From NCBI GenBank assembly GCA_964538355.1, contig CAZIFC010000001.1, positions 62,001 through 126,000 of the forward strand: a stretch of DNA of 64,000 bases, in the 5' to 3' direction. Shown here in pieces: positions 25,502-34,879 of the stretch (its first letter is position 1; every line of letters begins with the position of its first letter). The position numbers and the translations under genes were made by a program. This stretch comes from Bilophila sp964538355 (GTDB taxonomy: Bacteria; Desulfobacterota; Desulfovibrionia; Desulfovibrionales; Desulfovibrionaceae). The notes under the pieces are model-generated. The model did not search any database and was not told where the DNA came from. It worked only from the letters and a program-made list of their open reading frames with translations.

Positions 25502-26196
25502 AACAGGCCGTTCTGCCGGGGGTGTCCATCTCTGTTCCGCGAGGAGGCATCCTTGTGCTGCTCGGGGCCTCGGGATGCGGCAAGACGACCTTGCTGAATA
25601 TCCTCGCGGGGTTTGTGGCACCGGATGCGGGAACGGTAACGCTGGATGGACAAAGCTGCCGCAGGCCCGGCCCGGATCGGGCCGTGGTCTTTCAGGAACC
25701 GGCCCTGTTCCCGTGGTTGACCGCGCGGGAAAACGTGGAGATGGGCCTGGAGGCCAAAGGCTTGCCCCCGGAAATGCGCCGGGAGCAGGCTCTTTCCATT
25801 CTTGCCGGAACAGGGCTTCACGGGTACGGCGACCGGCTGCCGGCGGAGCTTTCCGGCGGGCAGAAACAGCGGGTGGCGTTGGCGCGGGCCCTGGCCCTTT
25901 CGCCATTGGCCATGCTGCTGGACGAGCCTTTTGCCGCGCTGGACGCCATTACCCGCGAACAGATGCAGCGGCTTTTGGCTGACTTGCATGCCCGCACCAA
26001 GACGAGCATTGTTCTGGTGACGCATGACGTGGCGGAAGCCTTGCTGCTGGCTGATGAAATCGTCGTGATGGCACCCGGAAAAGGCCTTGTCGCCTCCCAT
26101 CACGTCACGGAGCCGCGCCCAAGGGAATCTGTCGATCCAGACGCACTGCGGGAACTCCGGGCCGTGCTTCGGTCAACGCTGCGGCAGGCTAGCTAA
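25393..26196 (+). CDS. ABC transporter ATP-binding protein (SsuB/TauB-like)
   Basis: Energises the importer. The protein has Walker A GASGCGKTT, Q-loop VFQEPALFPWL, signature LSGGQKQRVALARAL, Walker B AMLLDEPFAALD and switch His in VTHDVAEAL. The ATG at 25393 overlaps the permease by 109 bases and includes the first beta strand (GIWKTFPG). An ATG at 25498 would give a perfect ATGA overlap but would remove that strand, so the start is uncertain. It is the last gene of the plus-strand cobalamin-linked operon and converges on the next gene. Confidence 0.87.
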   Translation: MRSAAGTASIGALGEPEATGSPFFGCSGIWKTFPGMKQAVLPGVSISVPRGGILVLLGASGCGKTTLLNILAGFVAPDAGTVTLDGQSCRRPGPDRAVVFQEPALFPWLTARENVEMGLEAKGLPPEMRREQALSILAGTGLHGYGDRLPAELSGGQKQRVALARALALSPLAMLLDEPFAALDAITREQMQRLLADLHARTKTSIVLVTHDVAEALLLADEIVVMAPGKGLVASHHVTEPRPRESVDPDALRELRAVLRSTLRQAS

Positions 26197-26206
26197 AACG
26201 CTGCGG

Positions 26207-26797
26207 TCACTTTGTCCGACCGCGCGGGCCGGCGATATCGAAGTTATAATAGAGTCTGAAATATTTCTTATGGATATCGTACGACCAGTGTTCGGTGCGG
26301 AAAATGCTCACGGCGGCCTCGCGGTTGCCGAGCCGCACGGAGTCGATAAACCGTTGGTGGGTCATCAGGTTCATCGATTCCCATTCGTATGAATATTGGC
26401 GTCTCGGGAAGTCGTACAGCCGGCGGCGCAGCGGAATCAGGGTCTGCTCCAGCAGGATGTTTTCGGACATGGACAGAAAGATACCATGAAACCGGATGTT
26501 TTCATCGTAATATTCCACAAAGTTGTTTTGCCGGAGCAGTTCCCATTGCCTTTCATTGGAGGCCTCGAACTGGCGCACATGATAGGCTGTCAGCTTGCTG
26601 AAAACCTCGTTGATGCAGTCGGCCTCGATGGAGCCGATGATCTGGTACGCGCTTTTAAGGTGCACACTGAACCATACGTCGTGTATAACGAGTTCTGACC
26701 CCGCGAGCCATGAAGGGTGCTTAAAAACGATATATGAAACAGAGATAGCCTTCTGTTTCGGAGACAGCGTTCTCCGAGAGCTAGATCCCCTATACAA
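26207..26797 (-). pseudogene. GntR-family regulator remnant: FCD ligand domain without HTH
   Basis: The product shows an FCD ligand-binding domain: a helical bundle with DENIRFHGIFLSMSENI, the HQRFIDSVRLGNREAA segment and TEHW, giving Asp and His positions used for metal or carboxylate binding. The usual N-terminal winged helix of ~75 residues is absent. The first 40 codons have no similarity and run into a hairpin at 26796-26832. It is therefore probably truncated, or a stand-alone sensor. It converges on the ABC ATPase with a 10-base gap. Confidence 0.7.
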
Positions 26798-26832
26798 AAG
26801 AAAACCTCCTGTTTAGCGGGAGGTTTTCTTTT
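26796..26832. terminator. Hairpin with T-tract, terminator-like
   Basis: AAAAGAAAACCTCC and GGAGGTTTTCTTTT form a long stem around an 8-10 base loop. The AT-rich outer half could serve as terminator in either direction. It lies immediately upstream of the truncated FCD gene, so it may mark the breakpoint that removed the gene's 5' end. Confidence 0.6.
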
Positions 26833-27263
26833 ACCCACTTGCTCCGAATTCTTTTTCGTTTTTCCTGGCGAAAAGGAGCTGATGATACCGGTAAAGAGTC
26901 AGAGAGTCCCCTTAGCGAGTCTTTTTTCTTGAAAATCGTTATGGAACGGTTCCGTATCTCAGCTGTTTTCTTGATTCGGCTGGCCCTAGCAGTTTTGTAT
27001 CCGTTTCATATACGAAGAGTATGTTATATTAAACAAGTAGTAAGTATAATTGGCTTTATAGCGCACGGATACGCACGGACGTTCCTTTATTTTTAATATT
27101 TTTACGTGCATATGTAGCTGTAAGCGTTGTAATAAGTAATTTTTTTTGGTATTTCAAAAAAATAGGCAACAGGATCGGTTTTAGGAATAGTTTGTTTCCT
27201 GCCTTATAGAATAAGACAAGAAACGAAAGGTGTGCGACACTTTTTATATATTTTCAAGGAATT
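26833..27263. other. AT-rich intergenic leader of the phosphorelay operon
   Basis: 431 bases without a recognisable gene, clearly richer in A and T than the cobalamin region. It contains an imperfect 14-bp inverted repeat at 27194-27224 (GTTTCCTGCCTTAT / ATAAGACAAGAAAC) about 40 bases before the next ATG, which could be an operator or leader hairpin. AAGGAAT precedes the ATG at 27264. Nothing else was recognised. Confidence 0.5.
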
Positions 27264-28367
27264 ATGAAATATTCATTTATAAATGAGATAGATGTTCCTA
27301 AAACAATTCTTATTGTCGATGATGATGAAATGAATCGCAGTGTATTGGGAAATATTTTTTCTGCGTCTTATTCCATTGAAATGGCTGAGAATGGAAAAGA
27401 GTGCCTCAATAAAATGTGGGAATATAGGCAGCGTATTTGTGCTGTTCTTTTAGATGTTGTCATGCCTGTGATGGGCGGTATTGAGGTATTGAAGAAATTA
27501 AACAGAGATGGTGTCGTCAATCATATTCCCATATTTATTATTACTGGGGAAACAGATACGAAAATCATCAAGCATGCGTATGATCTCGGCGTGATGGATG
27601 TTATTGCTAAGCCCATTTCTTCATATATTGTGCAGCGTCGGGTTAATTCCGTCATTGAACTGTTTACGGCACGGAAACGACTTTCCAGTGTGGTGGGGCA
27701 GCAAAAGGATCAGCTTTTGAAGCAGGCCAAAAGGATCCTTGGGCTGAACATGGGGATGATAGAGTCTCTTTCAACAGCCATTGAATTTCGCAGTGGTGAA
27801 TCCGGTGAACATATCCGGAAAATACATGACATCACCAAGCTGTTTCTTGAAAATTCTCCACTGGGCAGAGATTTTTCGACAAAGGAAATCGAGCATATCT
27901 CTTTGGCCGCGATCATGCATGACGTTGGGAAAATATCCATTCCCGACGCCATATTGAGCAAGCCAGACCGCCTTACCCCCGAAGAGTTCGAGATCATGAA
28001 AACGCACACGACACAGGGGGCACAGCTTCTGGAGAGAATCCCGCAGATGCGAGAACTGCCGCTTTTCACATATGCCTACGATATTGCCAAATACCATCAT
28101 GAAAGATGGGACGGGCGCGGCTACCCGGATGGACTCAAGGGCAACGATATCCCTTTATGGGCACAGATCGTTTCCATTGCAGACGTGTATGACGCGCTGG
28201 TCAGCCCGCGGTGCTACAAGAAGGCATTCAGCTTTGATTTGGCCCTTGGCATGATTGTCGGAGGTGAGTGCGGCGTGTTTAATCCAAATATATTGGCATG
28301 TTTTCGGGAAATCGAGGGCAAGCTGCGCGCTCTTTACGGAAACGGCCCGGAACAAATGTGCAAGTGA
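27264..28367 (+). CDS. Response regulator with HD-GYP c-di-GMP phosphodiesterase output
   Basis: A 367-residue two-domain protein. Residues 12-130 are a receiver domain with acidic pocket DDDE and phospho-acceptor Asp64 (LLDVVMP) and Lys117. Residues 160-360 are HD-GYP: metal-binding His219-Asp220 in IMHDVGK and the signature HHERWDGRGYPDGL (Gly286-Tyr287-Pro288). Such enzymes hydrolyse c-di-GMP. The gene is AT-rich relative to flanking DNA, suggesting acquisition. It is followed after 11 bases by an Hpt protein and then a hybrid kinase, which makes a phosphorelay. Confidence 0.92.
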   Translation: MKYSFINEIDVPKTILIVDDDEMNRSVLGNIFSASYSIEMAENGKECLNKMWEYRQRICAVLLDVVMPVMGGIEVLKKLNRDGVVNHIPIFIITGETDTKIIKHAYDLGVMDVIAKPISSYIVQRRVNSVIELFTARKRLSSVVGQQKDQLLKQAKRILGLNMGMIESLSTAIEFRSGESGEHIRKIHDITKLFLENSPLGRDFSTKEIEHISLAAIMHDVGKISIPDAILSKPDRLTPEEFEIMKTHTTQGAQLLERIPQMRELPLFTYAYDIAKYHHERWDGRGYPDGLKGNDIPLWAQIVSIADVYDALVSPRCYKKAFSFDLALGMIVGGECGVFNPNILACFREIEGKLRALYGNGPEQMCK

Positions 28368-28378
28368 GGCTGAAGGAT

Positions 28379-28729
28379 ATGGATCAGGCAAGAAAGGCAA
28401 GGCTTGAAGCCGGCGGCATTATGGTGGACGAGGCTCTCGAACGCTTTATGGGAAACGAGGCTATGCTTGAGCGTTACTTGCAGAAATTCCTCAGCGAAAA
28501 GAGCTATGCCATGCTGCGGGATTCCCTGACCGCAAACGATAGGGAAGCGGCTGGCAGAGCGGTACATACACTGAAAAGCGTATGCGGCACGCTAGGATGT
28601 GTGGCGATGCAGGGGCTTGTGACTCTCCAGGAGCGTCATATCCGCGCCGGAGAATGGGAAGAAGCCGTCGGTATGATGCCGGAGATAGCCAGCAACTACG
28701 AGACCATTTGCAGTGTGATCCGAGTGTAG
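28379..28729 (+). CDS. Stand-alone histidine phosphotransfer (Hpt) protein
   Basis: A 116-residue all-helical protein with the Hpt signature AVHTLKSVCGTLG; His63 is the expected phosphorylated residue. It would shuttle phosphate between the receiver domains of the downstream hybrid kinase and the upstream HD-GYP regulator. The ATG at 28379 is preferred because it follows the stop of the upstream gene by 11 bases with GAGG nearby and gives a typical Hpt length. Confidence 0.85.
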   Translation: MDQARKARLEAGGIMVDEALERFMGNEAMLERYLQKFLSEKSYAMLRDSLTANDREAAGRAVHTLKSVCGTLGCVAMQGLVTLQERHIRAGEWEEAVGMMPEIASNYETICSVIRV

Positions 28730-28780
28730 CATACGGAACGGCGGACACCCTGTTCTATCTACATAATATTGGGTAATTAA

Positions 28781-31414
28781 ATGAAAGAATACAATAAAAT
28801 ACCATATCCTGCGGGGAAACAGGGTGCACATTCTGTAAAGACATGGCTTACTGATTTTATATGCATCGCTACCGTTTGCTATTTGCTGTTCGTCTGTTTT
28901 TCCATGTATAAGATAGGCGACTCTACAACCCAGCTCTATCAATATCCCTATACCGTCTCGCGCAAAATACAGGACATGAGGACCACCCTCTATGCCATGC
29001 GTATTTCTTTGCCCTCCCTTCTGGCCACACCCGGCATATCCATTGCCGACGCATATAAGCTCCTCAAAGAGCAGACGGCGATGCAGGATAAGTCGCTGGA
29101 AGAAATCACGCTCAAGTTCCAGGGAGAGGAGGATGAGCTGGCGTATCTGAAAAAAAGCATAACCGAATTGCGCCAATCCCGGAAGGATATGGTCAATAAT
29201 CTTTTTGGGATATTGGATATCAAATACATCAATGCGTATTATGCCCGTGAGGTTCTCCCGCATTTTGAAAAGGTGGACGCACTGCTTGGTAAACTCGGAG
29301 AAGGAGCCAAGAACCGCAGCAATATAATCCTAGAGGAAATGGACACGCTGAGAGTCTTTTCCATCATTGCCACATTATGTATAGGAATAAGTATAATCCT
29401 GCTGAGCCAGCACATGCGCAAGGTGGAACGGGATAGATATAAGGAAAGCGTATACCGTGAAAAACTCTTCAATCTGCTTGCGGCCAATATAGATGAAGTC
29501 TTTTTCATTTCAAGCGAAGATAAAGTCTTTAAGTATGTGAGTTCAAACAGTGAACGCGTCATAGGCATACCCAATAATTGTTTCATGGATGACTACAAGC
29601 TATTATATTCGCTTCTGGAGCCTGAGGATAGTGATTGGCTGCACGCGGTATTCGACGATACCTCCTCGACATATATGAATGAACGGAACGTCGTGTTTGG
29701 CAGGGAGAAGCGTCGTTTCAACATCAGGGTCTACCCCGTATTCATGAACAATGTTCTGATTCAGCGGATCATCGTGCTGCTCGATCAGACCAAGGAGTTT
29801 ACCTATCGGCAGGCACTGAACGACGCTCTTGAGAATGCCCGCAGCGCAAACACCGCCAAAAGCCGTTTCCTCTCACATATGTCGCATGAAATCCGTACGC
29901 CGCTGAACGCCATTATTGGTATGACGGCTATTGCCCTGTCCCGGATTGGCGAACGTGCCCGCATAGAGGATTGCCTTACCAAGATAGGGCTTTCTTCGCG
30001 TCACCTTCTCGGTCTGATCAACGACGTACTGGACATGTCCAAAATTGAGGAAGGCAAGCTTTCCATTGCCCATGAACCCTTCAATTTCCAAGTCTCCCTG
30101 CAGGGAGTGATCAATCTTATCCAGCCTCAGACGCAGGAACGCGGGCTTGATTTTGAAGTGTCCCTGTCCGGGGTTGATGAGGAGGAGTTGCTCGGGGATG
30201 CCCTGCGGCTGAACCAGATTCTCATCAATATCCTGTCCAATGCACTTAAATTCACTCCGGTCGGGGGTTCCATCCGGCTGGAGGTTCATCAGCTCTATAA
30301 AAAGAACAATACCGTACAGCTTCGCTTTGTTATCCGTGATACGGGCATTGGCATGAGCCAGGAGTTCATAAAGCGGCTGTATATTCCTTTTGAACAGGCC
30401 GCGTCCACCTCTTCTTCAAGATTTGGCGGCACGGGGCTTGGCATGGCCATTACCCAAAATATTGTTTCCTTGATGGGCGGCACGATATTCGCGAAAAGCG
30501 AGGAAGGCAGAGGAACCGAGATCTCCGTAGAACTTCCCTTTGGCCTAAGCGGACGGCAGCTGGAAAAAACGAAAGGCGAGCTGGAGCCACTTAAAGTACT
30601 CGTCGTGGATGACGACTACGATACCTGTGAGCATGCCTCCCTGTTGCTGGATAAAATGGGACTTCGGACCCGATGGGTGCTCAGCGGTGCGGAAGCGGTA
30701 CAGCTTGTACAAGAATCACATGACAGTGGTGATGATTACGATGTCTGCTTCATAGACTGGAAAATGCCGGATATGGATGGCATGGAAACCGTCCGCCACA
30801 TCCGCAGCAAGGTCAATCTGGACACGATTATCATCATAATCAGTGCCTATGACTGGAGCGAAATAGAAGAGGAGGCCCGCGCCATAGGCGTTAACGGCTT
30901 CATCGCCAAGCCTTTTTTTGCTTCTAGTATTTACAATACGCTCACCTCACTGGCACCGCGCGTTACGGACCCGAAGAAAAAAACGGAAGCTGCCGAACCT
31001 CGGCAAACAACGACGCATCAGCATTATGATTTTACGGGAAAGCATATATTGCTGGTCGAAGATAATGAATTCAACCGTGAGGTTGCCCAAGAATTTCTTG
31101 AAATGACGGGGGCCACGGTTGAATGTGCCGAAGACGGGGCAGAGGGCGTAGACCTGTTTATGGCTTCGGAAACCGGGCAATACGATGTTATCCTGATGGA
31201 CGTGCAGATGCCGGTCATGGATGGCTATGATGCGACACGAGCTATTCGCGCTTCGGCGCATCCTGACGCGAATTCCATCCCCATTCTTGCCATGACAGCC
31301 AATGCCTTCAGCGAGGACGTGGCTGCCGCCGTGGCGGCAGGCATGAGCGGGCATATCGCCAAACCCATAGATGTGGCGGCACTGTATCGGCTACTCGATT
31401 CGCATTTTGCATAA
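28781..31414 (+). CDS. Hybrid sensor histidine kinase with two receiver domains
   Basis: An 877-residue membrane kinase: TM1 ~24-43, an external helical region ~45-190, TM2 ~191-210, a PAS-like region ~225-340, HisKA with phospho-His369 (SHMSHEIRTPLN), HATPase ~465-590 (NQILINILSNALKF, DTGIGM, GGTGLGMAI), receiver 1 ~604-720 with Asp659 and receiver 2 ~755-875 with Asp807. Two receivers plus the separate Hpt imply a His-Asp-His-Asp relay ending at the HD-GYP protein. The upstream Hpt gene ends 51 bases before it. Confidence 0.92.
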   Translation: MKEYNKIPYPAGKQGAHSVKTWLTDFICIATVCYLLFVCFSMYKIGDSTTQLYQYPYTVSRKIQDMRTTLYAMRISLPSLLATPGISIADAYKLLKEQTAMQDKSLEEITLKFQGEEDELAYLKKSITELRQSRKDMVNNLFGILDIKYINAYYAREVLPHFEKVDALLGKLGEGAKNRSNIILEEMDTLRVFSIIATLCIGISIILLSQHMRKVERDRYKESVYREKLFNLLAANIDEVFFISSEDKVFKYVSSNSERVIGIPNNCFMDDYKLLYSLLEPEDSDWLHAVFDDTSSTYMNERNVVFGREKRRFNIRVYPVFMNNVLIQRIIVLLDQTKEFTYRQALNDALENARSANTAKSRFLSHMSHEIRTPLNAIIGMTAIALSRIGERARIEDCLTKIGLSSRHLLGLINDVLDMSKIEEGKLSIAHEPFNFQVSLQGVINLIQPQTQERGLDFEVSLSGVDEEELLGDALRLNQILINILSNALKFTPVGGSIRLEVHQLYKKNNTVQLRFVIRDTGIGMSQEFIKRLYIPFEQAASTSSSRFGGTGLGMAITQNIVSLMGGTIFAKSEEGRGTEISVELPFGLSGRQLEKTKGELEPLKVLVVDDDYDTCEHASLLLDKMGLRTRWVLSGAEAVQLVQESHDSGDDYDVCFIDWKMPDMDGMETVRHIRSKVNLDTIIIIISAYDWSEIEEEARAIGVNGFIAKPFFASSIYNTLTSLAPRVTDPKKKTEAAEPRQTTTHQHYDFTGKHILLVEDNEFNREVAQEFLEMTGATVECAEDGAEGVDLFMASETGQYDVILMDVQMPVMDGYDATRAIRASAHPDANSIPILAMTANAFSEDVAAAVAAGMSGHIAKPIDVAALYRLLDSHFA

Positions 31415-31440
31415 GAATGCTTATTAGGAAAAGCATGGCA

Positions 31441-31492
31441 TCATGCAAAACAAGCTGACCAGCTGGGAATATACGGTTCTTTTAAGGGGGAT
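31441..31492 (+). mobile_element. IS200/IS605-like right-end remnant (no transposase)
   Basis: The stretch from GCAAAACAAGCTGACCAG to GGTTCTTTTAAGGGG matches, with scattered mismatches, the sequence that follows the decayed tnpA at 40840-40888 (GCAAGGCAAACTGATCAT ... GGTTCTTTTAAGGGG). Only this end is present here. The two copies lie in the same orientation and bracket the 31.5-40.9 kb module. Confidence 0.55.
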
Positions 31493-31574
31493 CCCCTCAT
31501 TTTGAGGAGGAAAAGCTGCACCCAATATGTGCCAAGAATAATGTTGAGCCTGACGTCACTGATAAAGACATAAA

Positions 31575-31603
31575 GTAGCATATGAAGCTTATTCATATGC
31601 TAC
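31575..31603. terminator. Perfect 12-bp hairpin between convergent genes
   Basis: GTAGCATATGAA, loop GCTTA, TTCATATGCTAC. It lies between the kinase stop (31414) and the activator stop (31650), so it could block read-through in both directions. A T-run is lacking, and origin from an insertion-sequence end is also possible. Confidence 0.5.
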
Positions 31604-31649
31604 CGTGAGGACAGCAAACTGCGAAAAAAGTTAAGCAACGTTGGATGTG

Positions 31650-34600
31650 TCAGCGCAGTGCGATACCATACTTTTTGAGTTTTGTGTACAGGGTGGAACG
31701 CTTGAGATCGAGCAATTCCGTCATGCCTTTTTCCCCGTACACACGGCCCGAGGCGATGTTGAAAACATGCTCAAGATAACGCCGTTCCAGTTCGTCGAGC
31801 GTGGGGAGGTCTTCAACGATGAACCTGTGGCGCAGCGGCGTTTCCCCGTCGGTTTTCCGGTTCGGCGGCGAGAGGGGCGCGCTTAGGGCCGGAAGACGGT
31901 TCAGAATAACTGCCCGCTCGATCACGTTTTTGAGCTCCCTGATGTTGCCGGGCCAGTCGTAGCCACGGAGGAGAGCGATTTCTTCCTGATTCAGCGCGAA
32001 CGGGAGCTGGTTGTAGCGGCGGCAGAAATGCTCCATGAAGTTCTGCACGAGCGGAATGATGTCCTGCTTGCGTTCGCGCAACGGCGGCAACATGAGCGGC
32101 ACGACCGAAATACGGTATAGCAGATCCTCGCGGAACCTCCCTTCCTGTACTTCCTGCCACAGGTTTTTATTGGTGGCGGTGATGAGCCGGAAGGAGGAAT
32201 AGATTTCCCGCGTTCCGCCGACCCGGATAAAACGCTGCTCCTGAAGGACGCGGAGGAGTTTCGTTTGAATTGCCGGAGGGATGTCACCCACTTCGTCGAT
32301 GAAAAGTGTGCCTTCGTCGGCCATTTCAAAGAAGCCGAGCTTCTGTTTGATGGCCCCGGTGAACGCGCCGCGCTCATGGCCAAAAAATTCGCTTTCGAAA
32401 AGGTGTTCGGGCGTGCTTGCCGGATGGACCGCGACGAAGGGACCGCTGCGGCGGCTCATCAAGTGGATCTGCCGAGCCATGACTTCCTTACCCACACCGG
32501 TTTCCCCCAATATGAGCACGGGCGCATCCGTAACGCTCACATGCCGGACCTGTTCGAGTAGATCTCCGAGACCGGTTCCGAAGGTAGGAGCGATGTTTCT
32601 GTCCTCTTGCAGCACGACGGACTGGAAGCGTTCCTTTTGGTGGCGCGATTCCTCGTCGCGCACTTTTTTGAGACGCAGGGCAGAGCGCACTTCCGAGGCG
32701 AACAAGTAAGACAGGGTGTGGAGTTCAGGCTGATGCAAGTGGGCGAAGGAGCCGTCGGTAAAGGTGCTGTCCAGATAGAGTAGCCACAGGCTGGAGTCTC
32801 CGATGTCAAGAGGGAGGCAGAGTCCCTGTTCGCCGCGCTCTGGGCCAGATCGGCAAGCGGAAAAGCTGTTGAGCCACTCAAGGCATGGGCGCATCTGTTC
32901 GCTTTTCAGCTCCATGTCGGTCAGGTTGATGGCGGCGATGCAGGCAAGCCCGTTGCCTTCGTCCCGCCGGAATAGTGCCCCGCGTTCCGAGTTCAATTCT
33001 TTTTGGGCGATGGCGACCAGACGGTGCAGGGCACTGGTCAGGCACATTTCATTCGAGAGCGCATTGAAGGCCCGGTGGCAGCGTTCTACACAGGAGCCTT
33101 GCGGATGTCCGTAAGCCCCGCCGCTGTGAGCGGGCAGCCTGTTCCCCGGAGCATGGCGGGTCAGCAGGAGGACCATTTGCTGGTAAGAAACGTTCCGGTC
33201 GATGCGGATCCCGGAACAGGCTTCGGCGTGATCGCGCAGGGCAGTCGCCGAGGCTGTGTCGCCGATGCGCTCAAGGACATTCGCCAATACATTGGTACTG
33301 AGGGCCTCCTCGCGGAGGTCGCCGGTTCCGGCAATGCTGTCTAGACTTTCCCGTAGCAAGGCCAGTTCCCGTTCGGGATCTCCACCGCTATCCCACAGCC
33401 GAAGTGCCTCGACTCGCAACGCCGCTCCCCGCAGCTGACGGTTAGCCCCTTCTTCGAGCTTCTTTATGGTGAGGTCGAGCGGATAGCGTTCTATCTGATT
33501 AAATCCATTTTTTTCAAGTGAATAGAGCATGTCTAGGTTGAGGGGATCTTCGAAGGGAACATGCGGTGCGTTTTGGGAAACACCCCTTGCGGCCTGCCCG
33601 GTGAGCAGGGCGTGGGCAGCCCGGAGGCGTCCGTTCAGATAATGATGGAGTGCGATGCCGCGGACGGTGCTGACTGCGGTCTTGTTGTAATTCCGGGAAC
33701 CGAGTGCCATGAACAGGCAGTCCAGATTAAGGAGGGCAGCGTCCATATCTCCGATGCGGAGCATGGCGAAGGCCAGATGCAGCATCCAGAACGTTGAGAG
33801 CATGCGATCGCCGGCGAGGGCCGCCGTGCGCCGGGACGATTCGTTGATGCCGAGCGAGAGATGGTATTGCCGCAGGTAGAACGCGGACTGGCTGGCGCAG
33901 GATGCCAGCAGCATGGCGAAGCGTCGGTATTTCCAGCCGTAGATGTCCAGCTTTTGGTCATAATATTTCAAGACATGCGGATATTCGCCGCGCACATAGT
34001 GCAGGATGCCCTGGAACAGCGGTAGGCAGTCCTGCATCTCCTTGCCGCCAAGATCCGGGAGCTCTCCGAGCCGTTCCACATACCGGGAAATATCCTGCGG
34101 CAACGGTTCGTCGGAAAATACTTTGAGATAGCATCCGAAAATTGCCACCAGCGTCCTGAAGCGTTCATTGCCGGACTGCTGCGTCAAAGTATAGGCGATG
34201 GGCGTCAGCTTGACCGCCATCTGTAGCTGATCGTTGAGGAACAGACACAGGCTCTGCACGACGAGGACCAGCTCCGCGTACTGCGAGCTTTTTTGGAAGG
34301 CCGCATTGGCGTGGACTTCTCCCCAATCCCGCAGGTACCGGATAACGAATTCAAGGCAGAGGAGGTGCTCCGGGGATTGCTGGTTCATTTTTTCATCCAG
34401 ATACCTCACCACATGCTCGCATTCTTCAAGCGTGGCGTCCGGTAGGAGGAACCCCAGATAGTGGGACATTCGTGAGTCAGGGATCTTGGCTCGGACCGTA
34501 GCGGCCAGCGCGTCGAGCAAAGGAGGCGGGATAGAACCGCAGACCCACGCCGTGCCCGTTCTGGCGGCGAGGCCCGCACTCTCCAACTCCGACAGGAGCT

Positions 34601-34733
34601 GCCGGACATTTTCTTCGGATTGTGCGGTGATGAGCGAGAGGTGCCTCTCGCTGAGCGGCGAGGCCGAAAGGCGGAGCGAGAGCGTCAACGCGGCGAACGT
34701 GGGGTCAGATAGTGGTATCGCTCCTATGCACAT
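31650..34733 (-). CDS. Large sigma-54-dependent transcriptional activator with TPR-like N-terminal half
   Basis: A 1027-residue regulator. Residues ~1-540 are a helical repeat region resembling TPR/MalT-type sensor domains, ~545-690 is GAF-like, and ~720-945 is the AAA+ sigma-54 interaction domain (Walker A GETGVGKE at 743-750, GAFTGA at 789-794, Walker B FIDEVGDI, R-finger region). Residues ~990-1024 are a Fis-type helix-turn-helix. GAFTGA contacts sigma-54. It is divergent from the GltS-like operon, which has a good -24/-12 promoter, so it probably controls that operon. No receiver domain is present, so sensing is likely direct or through the N-terminal half. Confidence 0.92.
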   Translation of the reverse strand: MCIGAIPLSDPTFAALTLSLRLSASPLSERHLSLITAQSEENVRQLLSELESAGLAARTGTAWVCGSIPPPLLDALAATVRAKIPDSRMSHYLGFLLPDATLEECEHVVRYLDEKMNQQSPEHLLCLEFVIRYLRDWGEVHANAAFQKSSQYAELVLVVQSLCLFLNDQLQMAVKLTPIAYTLTQQSGNERFRTLVAIFGCYLKVFSDEPLPQDISRYVERLGELPDLGGKEMQDCLPLFQGILHYVRGEYPHVLKYYDQKLDIYGWKYRRFAMLLASCASQSAFYLRQYHLSLGINESSRRTAALAGDRMLSTFWMLHLAFAMLRIGDMDAALLNLDCLFMALGSRNYNKTAVSTVRGIALHHYLNGRLRAAHALLTGQAARGVSQNAPHVPFEDPLNLDMLYSLEKNGFNQIERYPLDLTIKKLEEGANRQLRGAALRVEALRLWDSGGDPERELALLRESLDSIAGTGDLREEALSTNVLANVLERIGDTASATALRDHAEACSGIRIDRNVSYQQMVLLLTRHAPGNRLPAHSGGAYGHPQGSCVERCHRAFNALSNEMCLTSALHRLVAIAQKELNSERGALFRRDEGNGLACIAAINLTDMELKSEQMRPCLEWLNSFSACRSGPERGEQGLCLPLDIGDSSLWLLYLDSTFTDGSFAHLHQPELHTLSYLFASEVRSALRLKKVRDEESRHQKERFQSVVLQEDRNIAPTFGTGLGDLLEQVRHVSVTDAPVLILGETGVGKEVMARQIHLMSRRSGPFVAVHPASTPEHLFESEFFGHERGAFTGAIKQKLGFFEMADEGTLFIDEVGDIPPAIQTKLLRVLQEQRFIRVGGTREIYSSFRLITATNKNLWQEVQEGRFREDLLYRISVVPLMLPPLRERKQDIIPLVQNFMEHFCRRYNQLPFALNQEEIALLRGYDWPGNIRELKNVIERAVILNRLPALSAPLSPPNRKTDGETPLRHRFIVEDLPTLDELERRYLEHVFNIASGRVYGEKGMTELLDLKRSTLYTKLKKYGIALR

Positions 34734-34753
34734 GGCGGAACCTCCGGGGACAT

Positions 34754-34814
34754 TCCCGTTTTATGGAAAAAATCCTGTTTTTAGGATTTAAGAGTCCCGT
34801 TTTTTGTAAAACGG
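34754..34814 (+). promoter_or_regulatory. Three tandem repeats, probable enhancer (UAS) for the sigma-54 activator
   Basis: TCCCGTTTTATGGA (34754-34767), TCCTGTTTTTAGGA (34773-34786) and TCCCGTTTTTTGTA (34795-34808) recur at 19- and 22-base steps, about two helical turns. The third overlaps the perfect dyad CCGTTTT-ttgt-AAAACGG (34797-34814). They lie 70-125 bases upstream of the -24 element, a normal distance for an enhancer. Confidence 0.6.
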
Positions 34815-34879
34815 TATGGTGCCAATCTGTTCCTGTCAATATCATGCTGAAATATCATTTTTTCTATGGAATAGCATGT

